A stretch of 64,000 nt of DNA from Streptomyces alanosinicus (GCF_014650595.1 NZ_BMVG01000005.1:186001-250000), one strand, 5' to 3'. Positions 1 through 9,104 are shown, counted from the stretch's first letter. Notes: generated by a model from the sequence alone, not told the origin. Program-made: numbers and translations.

Positions 1-2
1 AG

Positions 3-137
3 GTGGTGCGGGACGCGTTCGAGCGGTACGCCTTCTACCGTTCCGGTCACGAGGTGGACCTGACCCTGTCCGGCCCGGTCAACGCCGACAACGTCGACCC
101 CTGGCGGATCGTCAGCGACTCCTTCACCTGGCAGTGA
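3..137 (+). CDS. C-terminal end of an unidentified protein (cut by window edge)
   Basis: An open frame enters from the left edge and ends in TGA at 135-137, giving the last 44 residues of a protein whose start lies outside the window. The piece is charged and aromatic (it ends near DPWRIVSDSFTWQ) and I do not recognise a family. Its stop overlaps the GTG start of the next gene as GTGA, so it is probably the first visible member of the ABC-transporter operon that follows. It could be a substrate-handling or sensor protein of that system, but this is only inferred from position. Confidence 0.6.
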   Translation: MVRDAFERYAFYRSGHEVDLTLSGPVNADNVDPWRIVSDSFTWQ

Positions 138-904
138 CCACCATGGCCGCCAACATCTCCCACGAGATGCGCACCCACGCCCCCGGCGAGGACGTCCTCA
201 CCGCCCGCGAGCTGTACCGCTTCTACCGGGCCGGGGAGGAAGAGACGCTCGCGCTGCGCGGGGTCTCGCTGCGAGTCGGGCGCGGCGAGACGGTCGCGGT
301 CGTCGGACCGTCCGGGTCGGGCAAATCGACCCTGCTGGCGTGTCTGGCGGGGCTGGACGAACCCTCGGGCGGCGAGGTCCGCGTCAACGGGGTGCGCATC
401 AGCCACCGGCCGGAGACCGAGCGCGCCCGGCTGCGCGCCCGGTACGTCGGCGTACTCCTGCAGACCCGCAACCTCCTGCCCCATCTGAGCCTGCGGGACA
501 ACATCCGCCTGGCACAGCGGGCAAAGGGCCGCGGCCCTGCCACCTCGCCACGAGAGCTGCTGAGCCAGGTCGGGCTCGCCGAGCGGGCCCACGCCCTGCC
601 CAGGCAGCTGTCCGGAGGGGAACTGGCGAGGGCCGGACTCGCCGTGGCGCTGGCCAACTCGCCCGCCGTGCTCCTGGCCGACGAGCCGACCGGGGAACTC
701 GACAGCGACATCGAGCGCATGGTGCTCGCCATGCTGCGCGAAAGGGCCGCCGACGGCTGCGCGGTCGTGATCGTCACCCACAGCGATCAGGCCGTGCGGG
801 TGGCCGACCGGGTCATCGCCCTGATGGATGGAACAGCGACCGACGCCTCGGCCGCCCACGGCGGACGTCTTGAAGGGCAGGAGGTCCGCGATGCCACCGG
901 ATGA
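134..904 (+). CDS. ABC transporter ATP-binding protein (MacB/LolD-like), first of two
   Basis: This cytoplasmic ATPase subunit would energise the FtsX-type permease encoded two genes downstream. All ABC motifs are visible: Walker A GPSGSGKST at residues 58-66, a Q-loop Gln near 110, the signature LSGGE at 159-163, Walker B VLLADE followed by PTGELD at 179-190, and the switch His in VTHS near 215. The 256-aa length is normal for the family. The GTG at 134 overlaps the preceding stop; an in-frame ATG at 143 is an alternative. The ATPases of this class usually serve mechanotransmission or lipid/peptide export rather than solute uptake. The substrate cannot be told from sequence. Confidence 0.9.
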   Translation: MTTMAANISHEMRTHAPGEDVLTARELYRFYRAGEEETLALRGVSLRVGRGETVAVVGPSGSGKSTLLACLAGLDEPSGGEVRVNGVRISHRPETERARLRARYVGVLLQTRNLLPHLSLRDNIRLAQRAKGRGPATSPRELLSQVGLAERAHALPRQLSGGELARAGLAVALANSPAVLLADEPTGELDSDIERMVLAMLRERAADGCAVVIVTHSDQAVRVADRVIALMDGTATDASAAHGGRLEGQEVRDATG

Positions 905-1553
905 GGTCCTCGTCGCCTGCCAGGACGCAGCCCTCACCTTCGGCGAGGGTCCGCAGGCGGTCGTGGCCGTCCACGGAACCACCCTGGAGATCGGGACCGA
1001 CGATCGGCTCGCGGTTGTCGGCCCCTCCGGCTCGGGTAAGAGCTCGCTGCTGCACTTGCTGGCCGGGCTCGAACAGCCCACCAGCGGCATGGTCACCCGT
1101 TCCGCGTCACTCGGGCCGTACGACATCGGCCTCATCTTCCAAGGCGACAGCCTGATCCCCGCTCTGAGCGTGGTCGAGAACGCCGCCCTGCCCCTCGTGC
1201 TCGCCGGCCGGAGCGAACGGGAGGCACGGCAGGCCGCCCTTGCGGCGCTGGACCTAGTGGGCGCCGCCGATCTGGCCGACCGGCTGCCCGAGGAGATCTC
1301 CGGTGGACAGGCCCAACGCGTTGCCGCCGCCAGGGTCCTGGCCCAGGCCCCGCGGCTGATCCTCGCCGACGAACCCACCGGCCGCCTCGACCACGCCACC
1401 GGCGCCCATGTGCTGGACGCCCTGCTGGCCGCCGCCGACCACATCGGCGCCGCCCTCGTCGTCACCACCCACGACCCGGGCGTCGCCGCCCGACTGTCCG
1501 TGCGGCGCTCGATGCACGACGGCCGGCTGCTCGCCCCCGAGGAGGTCTCGTGA
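891..1553 (+). CDS. ABC transporter ATP-binding protein, second of two
   Basis: A 220-aa ABC ATPase with Walker A GPSGSGKS at residues 44-51, signature ISGGQ at 136-140, Walker B LILADE at 156-161 and the switch His in TTHDPG near 196. The start ATG at 891 was chosen because GGAGG lies about 8 bases upstream; an earlier ATG at 828 in the same frame would run 77 bases into the previous gene. With the first ATPase it makes a heteromeric pair for the permease, an arrangement common in actinomycete FtsX-type exporters. The gene overlaps both neighbours, and its stop lies inside the permease start as GTGA, indicating translational coupling. Confidence 0.9.
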   Translation: MPPDEVLVACQDAALTFGEGPQAVVAVHGTTLEIGTDDRLAVVGPSGSGKSSLLHLLAGLEQPTSGMVTRSASLGPYDIGLIFQGDSLIPALSVVENAALPLVLAGRSEREARQAALAALDLVGAADLADRLPEEISGGQAQRVAAARVLAQAPRLILADEPTGRLDHATGAHVLDALLAAADHIGAALVVTTHDPGVAARLSVRRSMHDGRLLAPEEVS

Positions 1554-4201
1554 TCACCGCCTGGGCGCGCGGCCTGACCCGTCACCGCGCCGGGCGGCTG
1601 CTGGCCGCCCTCGCCGGGATCGCGCTCGCGGTCGCTCTCATCGCCGCGCTCGGCTCCTTCCTGACCGCATCGAAGGCGACCATGACCCAGCGCGCCCTGC
1701 GCTCGGTCGCCGTCGACTGGCAGGTCCAGGTACAGCCCGCAGCCGATCCGAACACGGTCCTGTCCCTGGTCCGCACGACACCCGCAACCCGCGCCGCCCT
1801 GCCGGTCGGCTACGCCCACACCACCGGTTTTGCCGCCCGCGTCCAGGGCAGCACCCAGACCACCGGCCCCGGCATGGCGCTCGGACTCCCGGACGGCTAC
1901 CGCGCCCTCTTCCCCGACGCCATCCGCACGCTGTCCGGCTCCCCGAACGGTGTCCTGCTGGCCCAGCAGACCGCATCCAACCTGCACGCCGCCCCCGGCG
2001 ACACCATCGGTATCCACTTCCCCGGCATCGGAGTGCGGCAGGTGAAGGTGGACGGCGTCGTCGACCTGCCCCAGGCCGACTCCCTCTTCCAGACCGTCGG
2101 CGCCCCCGCCCAGTCCCAGCCGACCGCACCCCCGGACAACGTCGTCCTCCTGCCTGCCGGCAAGTTCGCCTCCCTCACCCACGGCGCCACCGGCGTCACC
2201 ACCCAGATCCACGTCGCCCGCGACAACGCCGGGCTGCCCTCCGACCCGGCCGCCGCCTTCACCTCGGTCACCGGCGCCGCCCACCACCTGGAGGCCCGGT
2301 CCTCCGGCACCGCACTCGTCGGCAACAACGTGGGTGCCGCCCTCGACTCCGCCCGCCAGGACGCCCTCTACGCCCAGATCCTCTTCCTCTTCCTCGGTGT
2401 CCCCGGAGCCGTCCTGGCCGCCGCGCTGACCGCATCGGTCGCCTCCGCCGGTGGCGAGCGCCGCCGCCAGGAACAGGGGCTGCTGCGCCTGCGCGGCCTG
2501 CGCCCCACCCAGATCACCGCCCTCGCGGGCCTGGAAGCCGCCCTGATCGGTCTTGCCGGTGGCCTGGCCGGACTGGGCATCGCGGCTCTGACCGGACGCC
2601 TCGCCTTCGGCGCCGCCTCCTTCGGGGCGAGCGCGGGCACCTTTGCCGTCTGGTACGGCATCGCCTTCGTCCTCGGCGTCGCCGTCGCCGCGGGCGCCGT
2701 CCTGATACCGGCCCTGCGTGACCTGCACACCGTCACCGTCGCCGACACCCGCAAGGAAGCCGGCGCACTCAGCACCCGCAACCCCTGGTGGATGCGCTAC
2801 GGCTTGGACTTCCTCCTGCTGGTCTGCTCCTGGCTCATCTTCCGCGCCTCCTCCGGCAACCAGTACGCCCTCGTCCTTGCCCCGGAGGGCGTCCCCAGCC
2901 TCTCCGTGTCGTACTGGGCCTTCCTCGGCCCCGCCCTGCTGTGGATCGGCGCCGCACTGCTGGTGTGGCGGCTCACCCTCCTCGCCCTCACCCACGGCCG
3001 CCCCGCCCTGGCCCGGCTGGCCCGCCCGCTGACCGCCACCCTTGCCGGCACCACCGCCGCCGTCCTCGCCCGACGCCGACGCCCGCTCGCCCGCTCCGTG
3101 GTCCTGCTCGCCCTCGCCGTGTCCTTCGCCCTGTCCACTGCCGTCTTCAACGCCACCTACAAACAGCAGGCCGAGGTCGACGCCCGGCTGACCAACGGCG
3201 CCGACGTCACTGTCACCGAACCACCCGGCGCCCGCATCCCGCCCGCCGCCGCAGGCACGCTGAAGGTTTCCGGCGTCCGGCACGTCGAGCCCCTCCAGCA
3301 CCGCTTCGCCTACGTCGGCTCCGACCTGCAGGACCTCTACGGCGTCCGCCCGGACACCATCGCCCAGGCCACCTCACTCCAGGACGCCTACTTCGCCGGC
3401 GGCACCGCTCACCAGCTCATGCGGAAGCTGGCCCAGCGTCCGGACAACCTGCTGGTCAGCGTGGAAACCGTCAACGACTTCCAGCTCTCCCCGGGCGACA
3501 CCGTCAACCTGCGCATCCAGGACGCCCGCACCAAGGCCCTGCGCACGGTCCCCTTCCACTACGCCGGCATCGCCAAGGAATTCCCCACCGCCCCCAAGGA
3601 CAGCTTCTTCGTCGCCAACGCCTCCTACATCTCCAAGACCACCGGCAGCGACGCGGTCGGCGCCTTCCTCCTCGACACCGGCGGCACGCACCAGAAACAG
3701 ATCGCCGCACACCTGCGCCATCAGCTCGGCACCGCCGCCACCGTCACCGACCTCACCCAGACCCGCGGCACCGTCGGCACCAGCCTGACCTCCGTCGACC
3801 TGGCCGGACTCACCCGCATCGAACTCGCCTTCGCCGTCCTGCTGGCCGCCGGAGCCGGAGGACTCGTCCTCGCCCTCGGCCTCGCCGAACGCCGCCGCAC
3901 CTTCGCCATCGCCACCGTCCTCGGCGCCACGACACGCCAGCTGCGCGGCATGGTCCTCACCGAAGCCCTCATCCTGGCCGCGGCCGGTCTGGCCGGAGGC
4001 GCCCTCATCGGCTGGGCCCTGTCCGAAATGCTGGTCAAGGTCCTGACAGGAGTCTTCGACCCACCCCCCGCAAGCCTCTCGGTCCCCGGCTCCTACCTGG
4101 TGCTCACCGCGCTCGCCGCACTGATCGCCGTCACGGCAGCCGCGCTGAACGGAATCCGGCGCGCGAAGCGCCCGCCCGTGGAGGAGCTGCGTGACCTGTG
4201 A
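1550..4201 (+). CDS. FtsX-like ABC transporter permease
   Basis: An 883-aa membrane protein. Hydrophobic segments lie near residues 16-38, 275-300, 322-353, 363-388, 417-434, 455-480, 516-537, 757-780, 807-827 and 849-870. Large hydrophilic extracytoplasmic regions occupy about 40-270 and 540-755. This is the double-FtsX layout of MacB/BceB-like permeases, in which two core membrane blocks flank periplasmic-type domains. It is the membrane partner of the two ATPases just upstream. The start is the GTG at 1550 that overlaps the preceding stop. Its own TGA at 4199-4201 overlaps the GTG of the response regulator. The substrate is unknown; antimicrobial peptide detoxification and lipoprotein handling are possible. 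Confidence 0.88.
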   Translation: MITAWARGLTRHRAGRLLAALAGIALAVALIAALGSFLTASKATMTQRALRSVAVDWQVQVQPAADPNTVLSLVRTTPATRAALPVGYAHTTGFAARVQGSTQTTGPGMALGLPDGYRALFPDAIRTLSGSPNGVLLAQQTASNLHAAPGDTIGIHFPGIGVRQVKVDGVVDLPQADSLFQTVGAPAQSQPTAPPDNVVLLPAGKFASLTHGATGVTTQIHVARDNAGLPSDPAAAFTSVTGAAHHLEARSSGTALVGNNVGAALDSARQDALYAQILFLFLGVPGAVLAAALTASVASAGGERRRQEQGLLRLRGLRPTQITALAGLEAALIGLAGGLAGLGIAALTGRLAFGAASFGASAGTFAVWYGIAFVLGVAVAAGAVLIPALRDLHTVTVADTRKEAGALSTRNPWWMRYGLDFLLLVCSWLIFRASSGNQYALVLAPEGVPSLSVSYWAFLGPALLWIGAALLVWRLTLLALTHGRPALARLARPLTATLAGTTAAVLARRRRPLARSVVLLALAVSFALSTAVFNATYKQQAEVDARLTNGADVTVTEPPGARIPPAAAGTLKVSGVRHVEPLQHRFAYVGSDLQDLYGVRPDTIAQATSLQDAYFAGGTAHQLMRKLAQRPDNLLVSVETVNDFQLSPGDTVNLRIQDARTKALRTVPFHYAGIAKEFPTAPKDSFFVANASYISKTTGSDAVGAFLLDTGGTHQKQIAAHLRHQLGTAATVTDLTQTRGTVGTSLTSVDLAGLTRIELAFAVLLAAGAGGLVLALGLAERRRTFAIATVLGATTRQLRGMVLTEALILAAAGLAGGALIGWALSEMLVKVLTGVFDPPPASLSVPGSYLVLTALAALIAVTAAALNGIRRAKRPPVEELRDL

Positions 4202-4992
4202 GCACACCTGCGTTGGCAACCGAGCCGATCCCCGCGCGCCCTCCTACGCTGTCGACCATGCGCACCCCCGCCGCACCGGACCGCAGCCGCATCCGCGTCC
4301 TCGTCATCGAGGACGACGCCACCATCGGCCGCCACCTGGAAACCGGCCTGCACAGCAACGGTTACGCGCCCACCTGGAGCCGCACCGGCGCAAGCGGCCT
4401 GGCCGAAGCCGCCCACACCCCCTACGACGCCCTCCTCCTAGACCTCGGCCTTCCCGACATGGACGGCCTCGACGTCGCCCGCACCCTGCGCATCCGCTGC
4501 CCCGACCTGCTCATCATCATCCTCACCGCCCGCACGGACGACATCGATGTGATCGCCGGCCTCGACGCCGGAGCTGACGACTACCTCGTCAAGCCCTTCA
4601 GCCTCACCGTCCTGCTGGCCCGCCTGCGCGCCCACCTGCGCCGACACACCATCACCCCGGCTCCCCAGCCGGTACTCCGGCTCGACGACCTCATGGTCGA
4701 CACCACGGCGCGGCACTGCAGCCTCCACGGCGAAGAGGTCCAACTGCGCCCCAAGGAGTTCGAACTCCTCGTCCTCCTCGGCCGGCACATCGGCGAGGCC
4801 GTATCCCGCGAAACCCTCATGGCCGAGGTCTGGGACGAGAACTGGTTCGGATCCACCAAAACCCTCGACGTCACCATGGCCGGCCTGCGCCACCGCCTCG
4901 CCTCGGCAGCCGAAGCATCCGACCGTCCCTGCCGAGTGCCCCGCATCACCACCCTGAGGGGACACGGCTACCGTCTGGAGAGCCGCTCCTAA
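4198..4992 (+). CDS. OmpR/PhoB-family response regulator
   Basis: A 264-aa two-component regulator. The receiver domain spans about residues 32-145, with the acidic pair D39-D40, phospho-acceptor D82 in LLLDLGLPDMDG, T110 and K132. A winged-helix DNA-binding domain follows at about 165-262. The GTG at 4198 overlaps the permease stop and has GGAGG about 11 bases upstream; an ATG at 4258 would give a protein closer to usual family length. No histidine kinase follows, so the partner is either upstream of the window or elsewhere. Position at the operon end suggests that it controls the ABC system, as in other regulator-transporter loci; this is inference. Confidence 0.9.
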   Translation: MSTPALATEPIPARPPTLSTMRTPAAPDRSRIRVLVIEDDATIGRHLETGLHSNGYAPTWSRTGASGLAEAAHTPYDALLLDLGLPDMDGLDVARTLRIRCPDLLIIILTARTDDIDVIAGLDAGADDYLVKPFSLTVLLARLRAHLRRHTITPAPQPVLRLDDLMVDTTARHCSLHGEEVQLRPKEFELLVLLGRHIGEAVSRETLMAEVWDENWFGSTKTLDVTMAGLRHRLASAAEASDRPCRVPRITTLRGHGYRLESRS

Positions 4993-5314
4993 CACGCCGA
5001 GGGAGGGCCAAGCGTGGGGCAGGCGGCGACCAAGGGTGTCGTCCCCGGGCGGCGCCGACGGCGTTCCCATGACGGACCCTGCCTGGGTACCCGGCACGTT
5101 CACGGTTCGGCACTCAGGCGGCTTGGCCTAGGCCGACGGTGGTCAGGTCCTACTCGGGCAGCGGGCTGAACGGGCAGGCGTGGGAGGCAGTGGGCGAACG
5201 ATTCCGCTGTGCTGGTGCACCGACGCCGGACGCAACCGTGTTGGGGTCACCAAAGCCCACCCGTGCTGGGACGATGCACCTCATGCAGCCCCTGCCAGCC
5301 CCCTGCCCCGCTGA
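4993..5314. other. Intergenic stretch with no gene recognised
   Basis: About 320 bases follow the response regulator. Frames on both strands lack a recognisable protein and no strong hairpin followed by T residues is visible. The stretch leads into two relics at 5315-5995, so it may be decayed coding DNA. Confidence 0.4.
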
Positions 5315-5640
5315 TCTGATCCCGGACGTCACAGCGTCTCGTGCTACCGGGCAGCGAGTGTCCCCTGCAGCCGCTGCGAGACGCTCGCCAGAGCCGAGCG
5401 TCGCTGGCCGGAAGGCCCGGTCTGCTTGCCCTGCGTCGACGAGGTCCGCTTCACCCACGCCAACTGCCACCGATGCGGCCAGCTGGGGGCCGTCTTCCGT
5501 CAGGAGGAAGCAGGTCCGCTCTGTCCGGAGTGCGCCGGAGTCAACTTCGCCTACCGCTGCCCGACGTGCAGCGCGATGGGCAGACTTCTGCACGGTCAGT
5601 GCCTCCGCTGTCGGGCCGCTGGGGTACTCGCTCGCAGTCC
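5315..5640 (+). pseudogene. Relic of a zinc-ribbon integrase-like protein
   Basis: An open frame from about 5315 has no credible start. It encodes a series of CxxC pairs (PCSRCE, VCLPCV, NCHRCG, LCPECA, RCPTCS, QCLRC) with linking text such as ERRWPEGPVC and GRLLHGQC. This resembles the N-terminal zinc-ribbon region of streptomycete tyrosine-recombinase-like proteins, where such knuckles precede the catalytic domain. The catalytic domain is absent: homology stops near 5640 and the frame then runs into a different relic. I read it as a decayed integrase-family gene. The family assignment rests on the pattern of cysteine pairs and is moderately sure. Confidence 0.5.
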
Positions 5641-5645
5641 CCGCG

Positions 5646-5995
5646 ACCAGCCCCGGTTCGGGTGCCGGCCAGCATCCGTCCCACTACGCGCCGCGTGCGC
5701 GGGTCGTCCTGGTCGAGCCCGAGAAGGTCGTGGTGGAAGCGGAGATGGCGCAAGAGCTGGGCACCAGGTGGGCGTCTTTCTTCCCTCCTCCCTCGCCGGC
5801 GCTCCGTTGAAGGCACACACCGTGCTGACGGTCCCCGACTCGATGGCCGCCTACGCGCACGGGCTGTACAGGTTCCTGCGCGAGTTCGACCAGCGGGGAT
5901 GCGACCTCATCGTCGCATCCTTGCCGGTGGAGGAGGGGCTGGGACTGGCGATCGCCAACCGGCTCCGCCGCGCCGCGGGACCCCAGCCCTCCTAA
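5646..5995 (+). pseudogene. Frameshifted C-terminal fragment of a Sua5/TsaC threonylcarbamoyl-AMP synthase
   Basis: The reading starts with HPSHYAPRARVVLVEPEKVV, the linker and start of the Sua5 domain that follows the YrdC catalytic domain in Sua5-type enzymes of tRNA t6A synthesis. After the residues AQELG a single extra base near 5760 shifts the frame. Homology continues as HQVGVFLPSSLAG and ends with LYRFLREFDQRGCDLIVAS and EGLGLAIANRLRRAAGP before TAA at 5993-5995. The catalytic YrdC domain is missing altogether. The fragment is therefore non-functional for t6A synthesis. It abuts the integrase-like relic, which suggests a recombination junction. Confidence 0.65.
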
Positions 5996-6087
5996 GGCGT
6001 TCCAAGGTGGACGTCTCCTGCCTGATCGCGAGCCTCCTGGCCCGCCTGCGCGAAGGCATGCTCAGTACGAACTGAACCGGGAGCCTC

Positions 6088-8751
6088 TCATGGGGTAGCC
6101 GCCGCAGTGTCCTCTTTGGGGCAGGGGAAGGTGTCGGGAGGAGTGCCCCACTTCGCGGGGTTCTGCCGGTCGGGCAGGACTCCGCAGCTGAGCAGTGTGG
6201 CCGTGGTTCCGCCCGGTTGGGTGATCTCGCGGATGAACACAGCTTTGTCGGGCGGGTATTTGTTCTTGCCGTCCAGTTGCAGCACGCCGGAAGCGCCGGG
6301 GTACTGGGACACGCCGTGGGCGGTGAGCCACAGGTAGATGTCGTTGGGCTGGACGTCGTCGGACGTCGGCAGCAGGTCCTCGATGACCTTGCTGACGACA
6401 CCCACGGTGTCGAAGCCGCCGGCGGCGTCCGCATCCGCGCTGCGTCCGCCGAAGACGGTAGCGAAGTCCTGGGCGAACTGGGCGTAGGGATCCCGGGAGT
6501 CCGGGGTGGGGGCGTTCGTCGTCTCGTAGAAGAGCGTCATGTACGGGTAGGTGCGCGCCGTCTGTTCGGGATGAAGCTGGAAGTCGATGGGGGAGCTCTC
6601 GGTGATCATGGGGATGGTCGTGCCTTGTGGGGGCTGGCACTGACCGCCCGCAGTCTGCATCGCGTTGAGCAGGCTGGGAAGCACACCGGATCGGGCCAGG
6701 TAGACCACGATCCCGTGCGTCGCAGCGACCTTGTTGCACACTTCGCTCGCGATGTCCTCCGGCGTGTTCGCCCCGGGCTTCTCGCTGTACTTGATCTCGT
6801 CGATACCGCCGTGTCGGCGGTAGGCGGCGACGAACAGGTTCTTCAGGTCCGTGCTGAAGGCCGTGTCGGTGGGGTCGTACACGACCACGGCGTGCGGTGT
6901 GCCGCTGGTGAGTGAGCGGACCGCGGGCGAGTGGCGGATGAAGTCGGCGAGGACCGGCGCGACGCGTCCGTCCGGCGCCGAGATCTGGAAGTACCGCTGT
7001 GGCGAGTCGGGGCCGACCATGGTGCTGCCGGACACACCGTTCGCGATGACCGGGATGCCGGCCTGGTCCAGTTCCCGGACCGCGTTCAGCGACTCGGGAC
7101 GGCTCTGGGTGATGCCGATGACCGCGGCGATGTGGTCCTGCCGCTGACGGCTGATGATCATCCGTGCGACGTCCGGGTCCTGCGGCGCTGCGGCGCTGCG
7201 TGCGCCGTACTGGAAGTACTGGCCGGTGTTGGCGATGAGCAGGCGGATCGGCATCTTGTTCTGGCGGACCCCGGTGTTGAGCTTGTGCTGCTGGGCGATG
7301 GCGCCACGCAGAATCTGCAGGCCGATCGGCGGGTCGTCGTACACGCCGTTCTGCAGACTCAGGGGAGCGAGGAAGACCAGGGTGCGGTAACGCCCGTCCG
7401 GGATCTGGGCGTTCTCCTTCGCGACCTGGTGCTCCAGGTCCCGCAGTTCCCTTCCGCGGTCTCCCGGTACGGCCAGATCACATTGCCTGCCGTCGGTGAC
7501 GCCCACGCGCTCACCGGTCCTGACAGTGACACATGAGGGAGGCGCGGGGGGCGGAGTGGGCCAGAGGTAGTGCGGGACCAGGAGGATGCCCGCGGTCGCC
7601 GCGGCCATGACGGGCAGGGCGGCCGGACGCAACCAGTCGAGCGGGTGGTCCCGGCGAGCCATGACGCCCCAATGGGTGTCGATCTTCGTCTTGGCCGTGC
7701 CCTCCGTGTCGTCCTCGGCAGGCAGCGTGATGAGACGTACCGGCTCGTCACTGCCCTCGTTGAGGAACGTGAAGACCTTGTCGGCAACGCCGTTGGGCCG
7801 GTCGCAGTCGGCGCCCAGCGGCGCGGCGTAGTCCGGAGGCGGACCCGCGCAGGCGGCCAGGACGAGCAGCGGCTTGGACGGATGGTCACCGGCGAGCTCC
7901 TCGAACGTGCCGAGGAAGGCGCGGCCGGGGCCGTCCGCGTCGTCGATCTCGGGAATGAGGACGACGAAGGACCACCGGCGCCGTGCCCACAGATGACTCA
8001 GCCAGGTCCTTCTTCGGGTCGCTTGCCGCAGATCGGTCAGCAGCGCGCGCAAGAGGATACGTCGCACGCGCGGGTCCTCCCTGTCCAGCTCGCCGTCCTG
8101 ACAGAAGGCGAGCGCGGCGTCCAGGAAGCAGGTCACGTTCGCTTCGTCCGCGACCCAGCGCAGGCCCCAGTGCCGCAGGTGGAACCGGTAACAGAGCTTG
8201 GGAAAGCCGACGACCAGGGCTGCCACGAGTCCCTGCAACCAGCCGGTCAGGAGATGCTGACCCAGGAAGTCCGCGAGGCGAGCGCAGCCACGCAGCGTCT
8301 TCCGCCTTTTGAGCAGGGCTGCGTACAGGTCATCGAGGATCGGCTGCTGCTGGGCCTGGAAGTCGCCCGCGCCGCGTTCGCAGTCCAGGACGGCCCGGCA
8401 GGTGTGAAAGGCCGGCAACCGCAGCCTTCCCGACGGCATGGTGAGCTGGAACCGCAGTCCGACCCGGTCGATCGCGGCCAGGAAGCCTCCGCTCAGTTCA
8501 GCGTCGTCGATGACGGCGTGCGGTACCTGGAAGTGAGGGTTGCCCCGCCGTCGCGACAGCCGGTGCTCGTATTCCCGGACCATGAAGGCCGGCGCCCGGA
8601 CATCACCGCCGTCCTGCCTGCTGAGGATCAGGGCAGGCACCTTCTCGGCACGGGACCGCGTGGCCGCGAAGGTGTCGAGCTGACGTATGAGGCGGTCCGA
8701 CCACCTGGGGTATCGCGGCGCCGAGTCCGTCGGCGTAGGGAAGTTGGGCAT
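6088..8751 (-). CDS. Single-pass membrane receptor: degenerate ATPase-like inner domain plus periplasmic-binding-protein outer domain
   Basis: An 887-aa protein. The ATG at 8751 is preceded by GAGGGAGGAAC, a strong ribosome site, and so is preferred to an ATG 12 codons upstream. Residues 1-375 look like the inner NTPase-type domain of a streptomycete family, but the position where a P-loop is expected reads SRQDGGDVRAP, with no GKT/GKS. One membrane helix lies at about 377-397, followed by a Pro-rich linker. Residues about 455-880 resemble type-I periplasmic binding proteins of the branched-chain amino-acid receptor family (IGITQSRPESLNAV, AGIPVIANGVSG, AVVVYDPTDTAFS). It stands alone among relics, with no transporter genes nearby, so sensing is more likely than uptake. 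Confidence 0.7.
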   Translation of the reverse strand: MPNFPTPTDSAPRYPRWSDRLIRQLDTFAATRSRAEKVPALILSRQDGGDVRAPAFMVREYEHRLSRRRGNPHFQVPHAVIDDAELSGGFLAAIDRVGLRFQLTMPSGRLRLPAFHTCRAVLDCERGAGDFQAQQQPILDDLYAALLKRRKTLRGCARLADFLGQHLLTGWLQGLVAALVVGFPKLCYRFHLRHWGLRWVADEANVTCFLDAALAFCQDGELDREDPRVRRILLRALLTDLRQATRRRTWLSHLWARRRWSFVVLIPEIDDADGPGRAFLGTFEELAGDHPSKPLLVLAACAGPPPDYAAPLGADCDRPNGVADKVFTFLNEGSDEPVRLITLPAEDDTEGTAKTKIDTHWGVMARRDHPLDWLRPAALPVMAAATAGILLVPHYLWPTPPPAPPSCVTVRTGERVGVTDGRQCDLAVPGDRGRELRDLEHQVAKENAQIPDGRYRTLVFLAPLSLQNGVYDDPPIGLQILRGAIAQQHKLNTGVRQNKMPIRLLIANTGQYFQYGARSAAAPQDPDVARMIISRQRQDHIAAVIGITQSRPESLNAVRELDQAGIPVIANGVSGSTMVGPDSPQRYFQISAPDGRVAPVLADFIRHSPAVRSLTSGTPHAVVVYDPTDTAFSTDLKNLFVAAYRRHGGIDEIKYSEKPGANTPEDIASEVCNKVAATHGIVVYLARSGVLPSLLNAMQTAGGQCQPPQGTTIPMITESSPIDFQLHPEQTARTYPYMTLFYETTNAPTPDSRDPYAQFAQDFATVFGGRSADADAAGGFDTVGVVSKVIEDLLPTSDDVQPNDIYLWLTAHGVSQYPGASGVLQLDGKNKYPPDKAVFIREITQPGGTTATLLSCGVLPDRQNPAKWGTPPDTFPCPKEDTAAATP

Positions 8752-8909
8752 GCAGTTCCTCCCTCGGTGAAGCAGGGAGGCCAACATGCCATGTAAGGGA
8801 GATGTGAAAATGGGCTATTTCTGCCACTGACTCCTAATGAGTGATTCGGACCGTTCCAAGGCGACGGATGGCAGAACCGCGATGGGCAGGCGAGCCTCTC
8901 GCCGCGGAA

Positions 8910-9104
8910 GCGAGACGCGACAGGCGGGCCGCCCTCCCGCCAGGCCCGCTGCCACTGGCAGGCCGACATCATGCTCACCCACAGCCTGCGGGCGACCTCC
9001 GGAGGCTTGGCACCTTCGACAAACAACCCGGCCGCTTCCAGGCGTATCGCTTCGCGACGCTGACGTGCCCTCATCGTCAGCCCGCCCCCATCTGCATAAC
9101 GCAT
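8910..9104 (-). pseudogene. N-terminal fragment of an IS630-family transposase
   Basis: Reading from ATG at 9104 gives MRYADGGGLTMRARQRRE, then AAGLFVEGAKPPEVARRLWV and QWQRAWREGG. This is the helix-turn-helix head of IS630-type transposases, where MRYxxGGGLT and the helix pattern PPEVARRL-VS-S-YQWQ are typical. Similarity ends at about residue 65. The DDE catalytic domain is absent and the frame then drifts through unrelated sequence. It marks past insertion-sequence activity. It is also relevant to the CTAG-flanked miniature elements in this window, since IS630 relatives insert at TA. Confidence 0.65.

Noticed and set aside
47-3301. Very long open frame on the minus strand opposite the ABC operon
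   Set aside because: It is Gly/Ala/Gln-rich without motifs and mirrors the codon bias of the plus-strand ABC genes, as happens in G+C-rich DNA. The plus strand has clear Walker motifs.
2788-4194. Long Pro/Arg/His-rich plus-strand frame inside the FtsX permease
   Set aside because: A frame shadow of the permease gene with no ribosome site and low-complexity product.
7570-8796. Plus-strand 408-codon frame opposite the receptor gene
   Set aside because: It lacks motifs and has the composition of an antisense shadow. The minus strand shows a binding-protein fold and a strong ribosome site.
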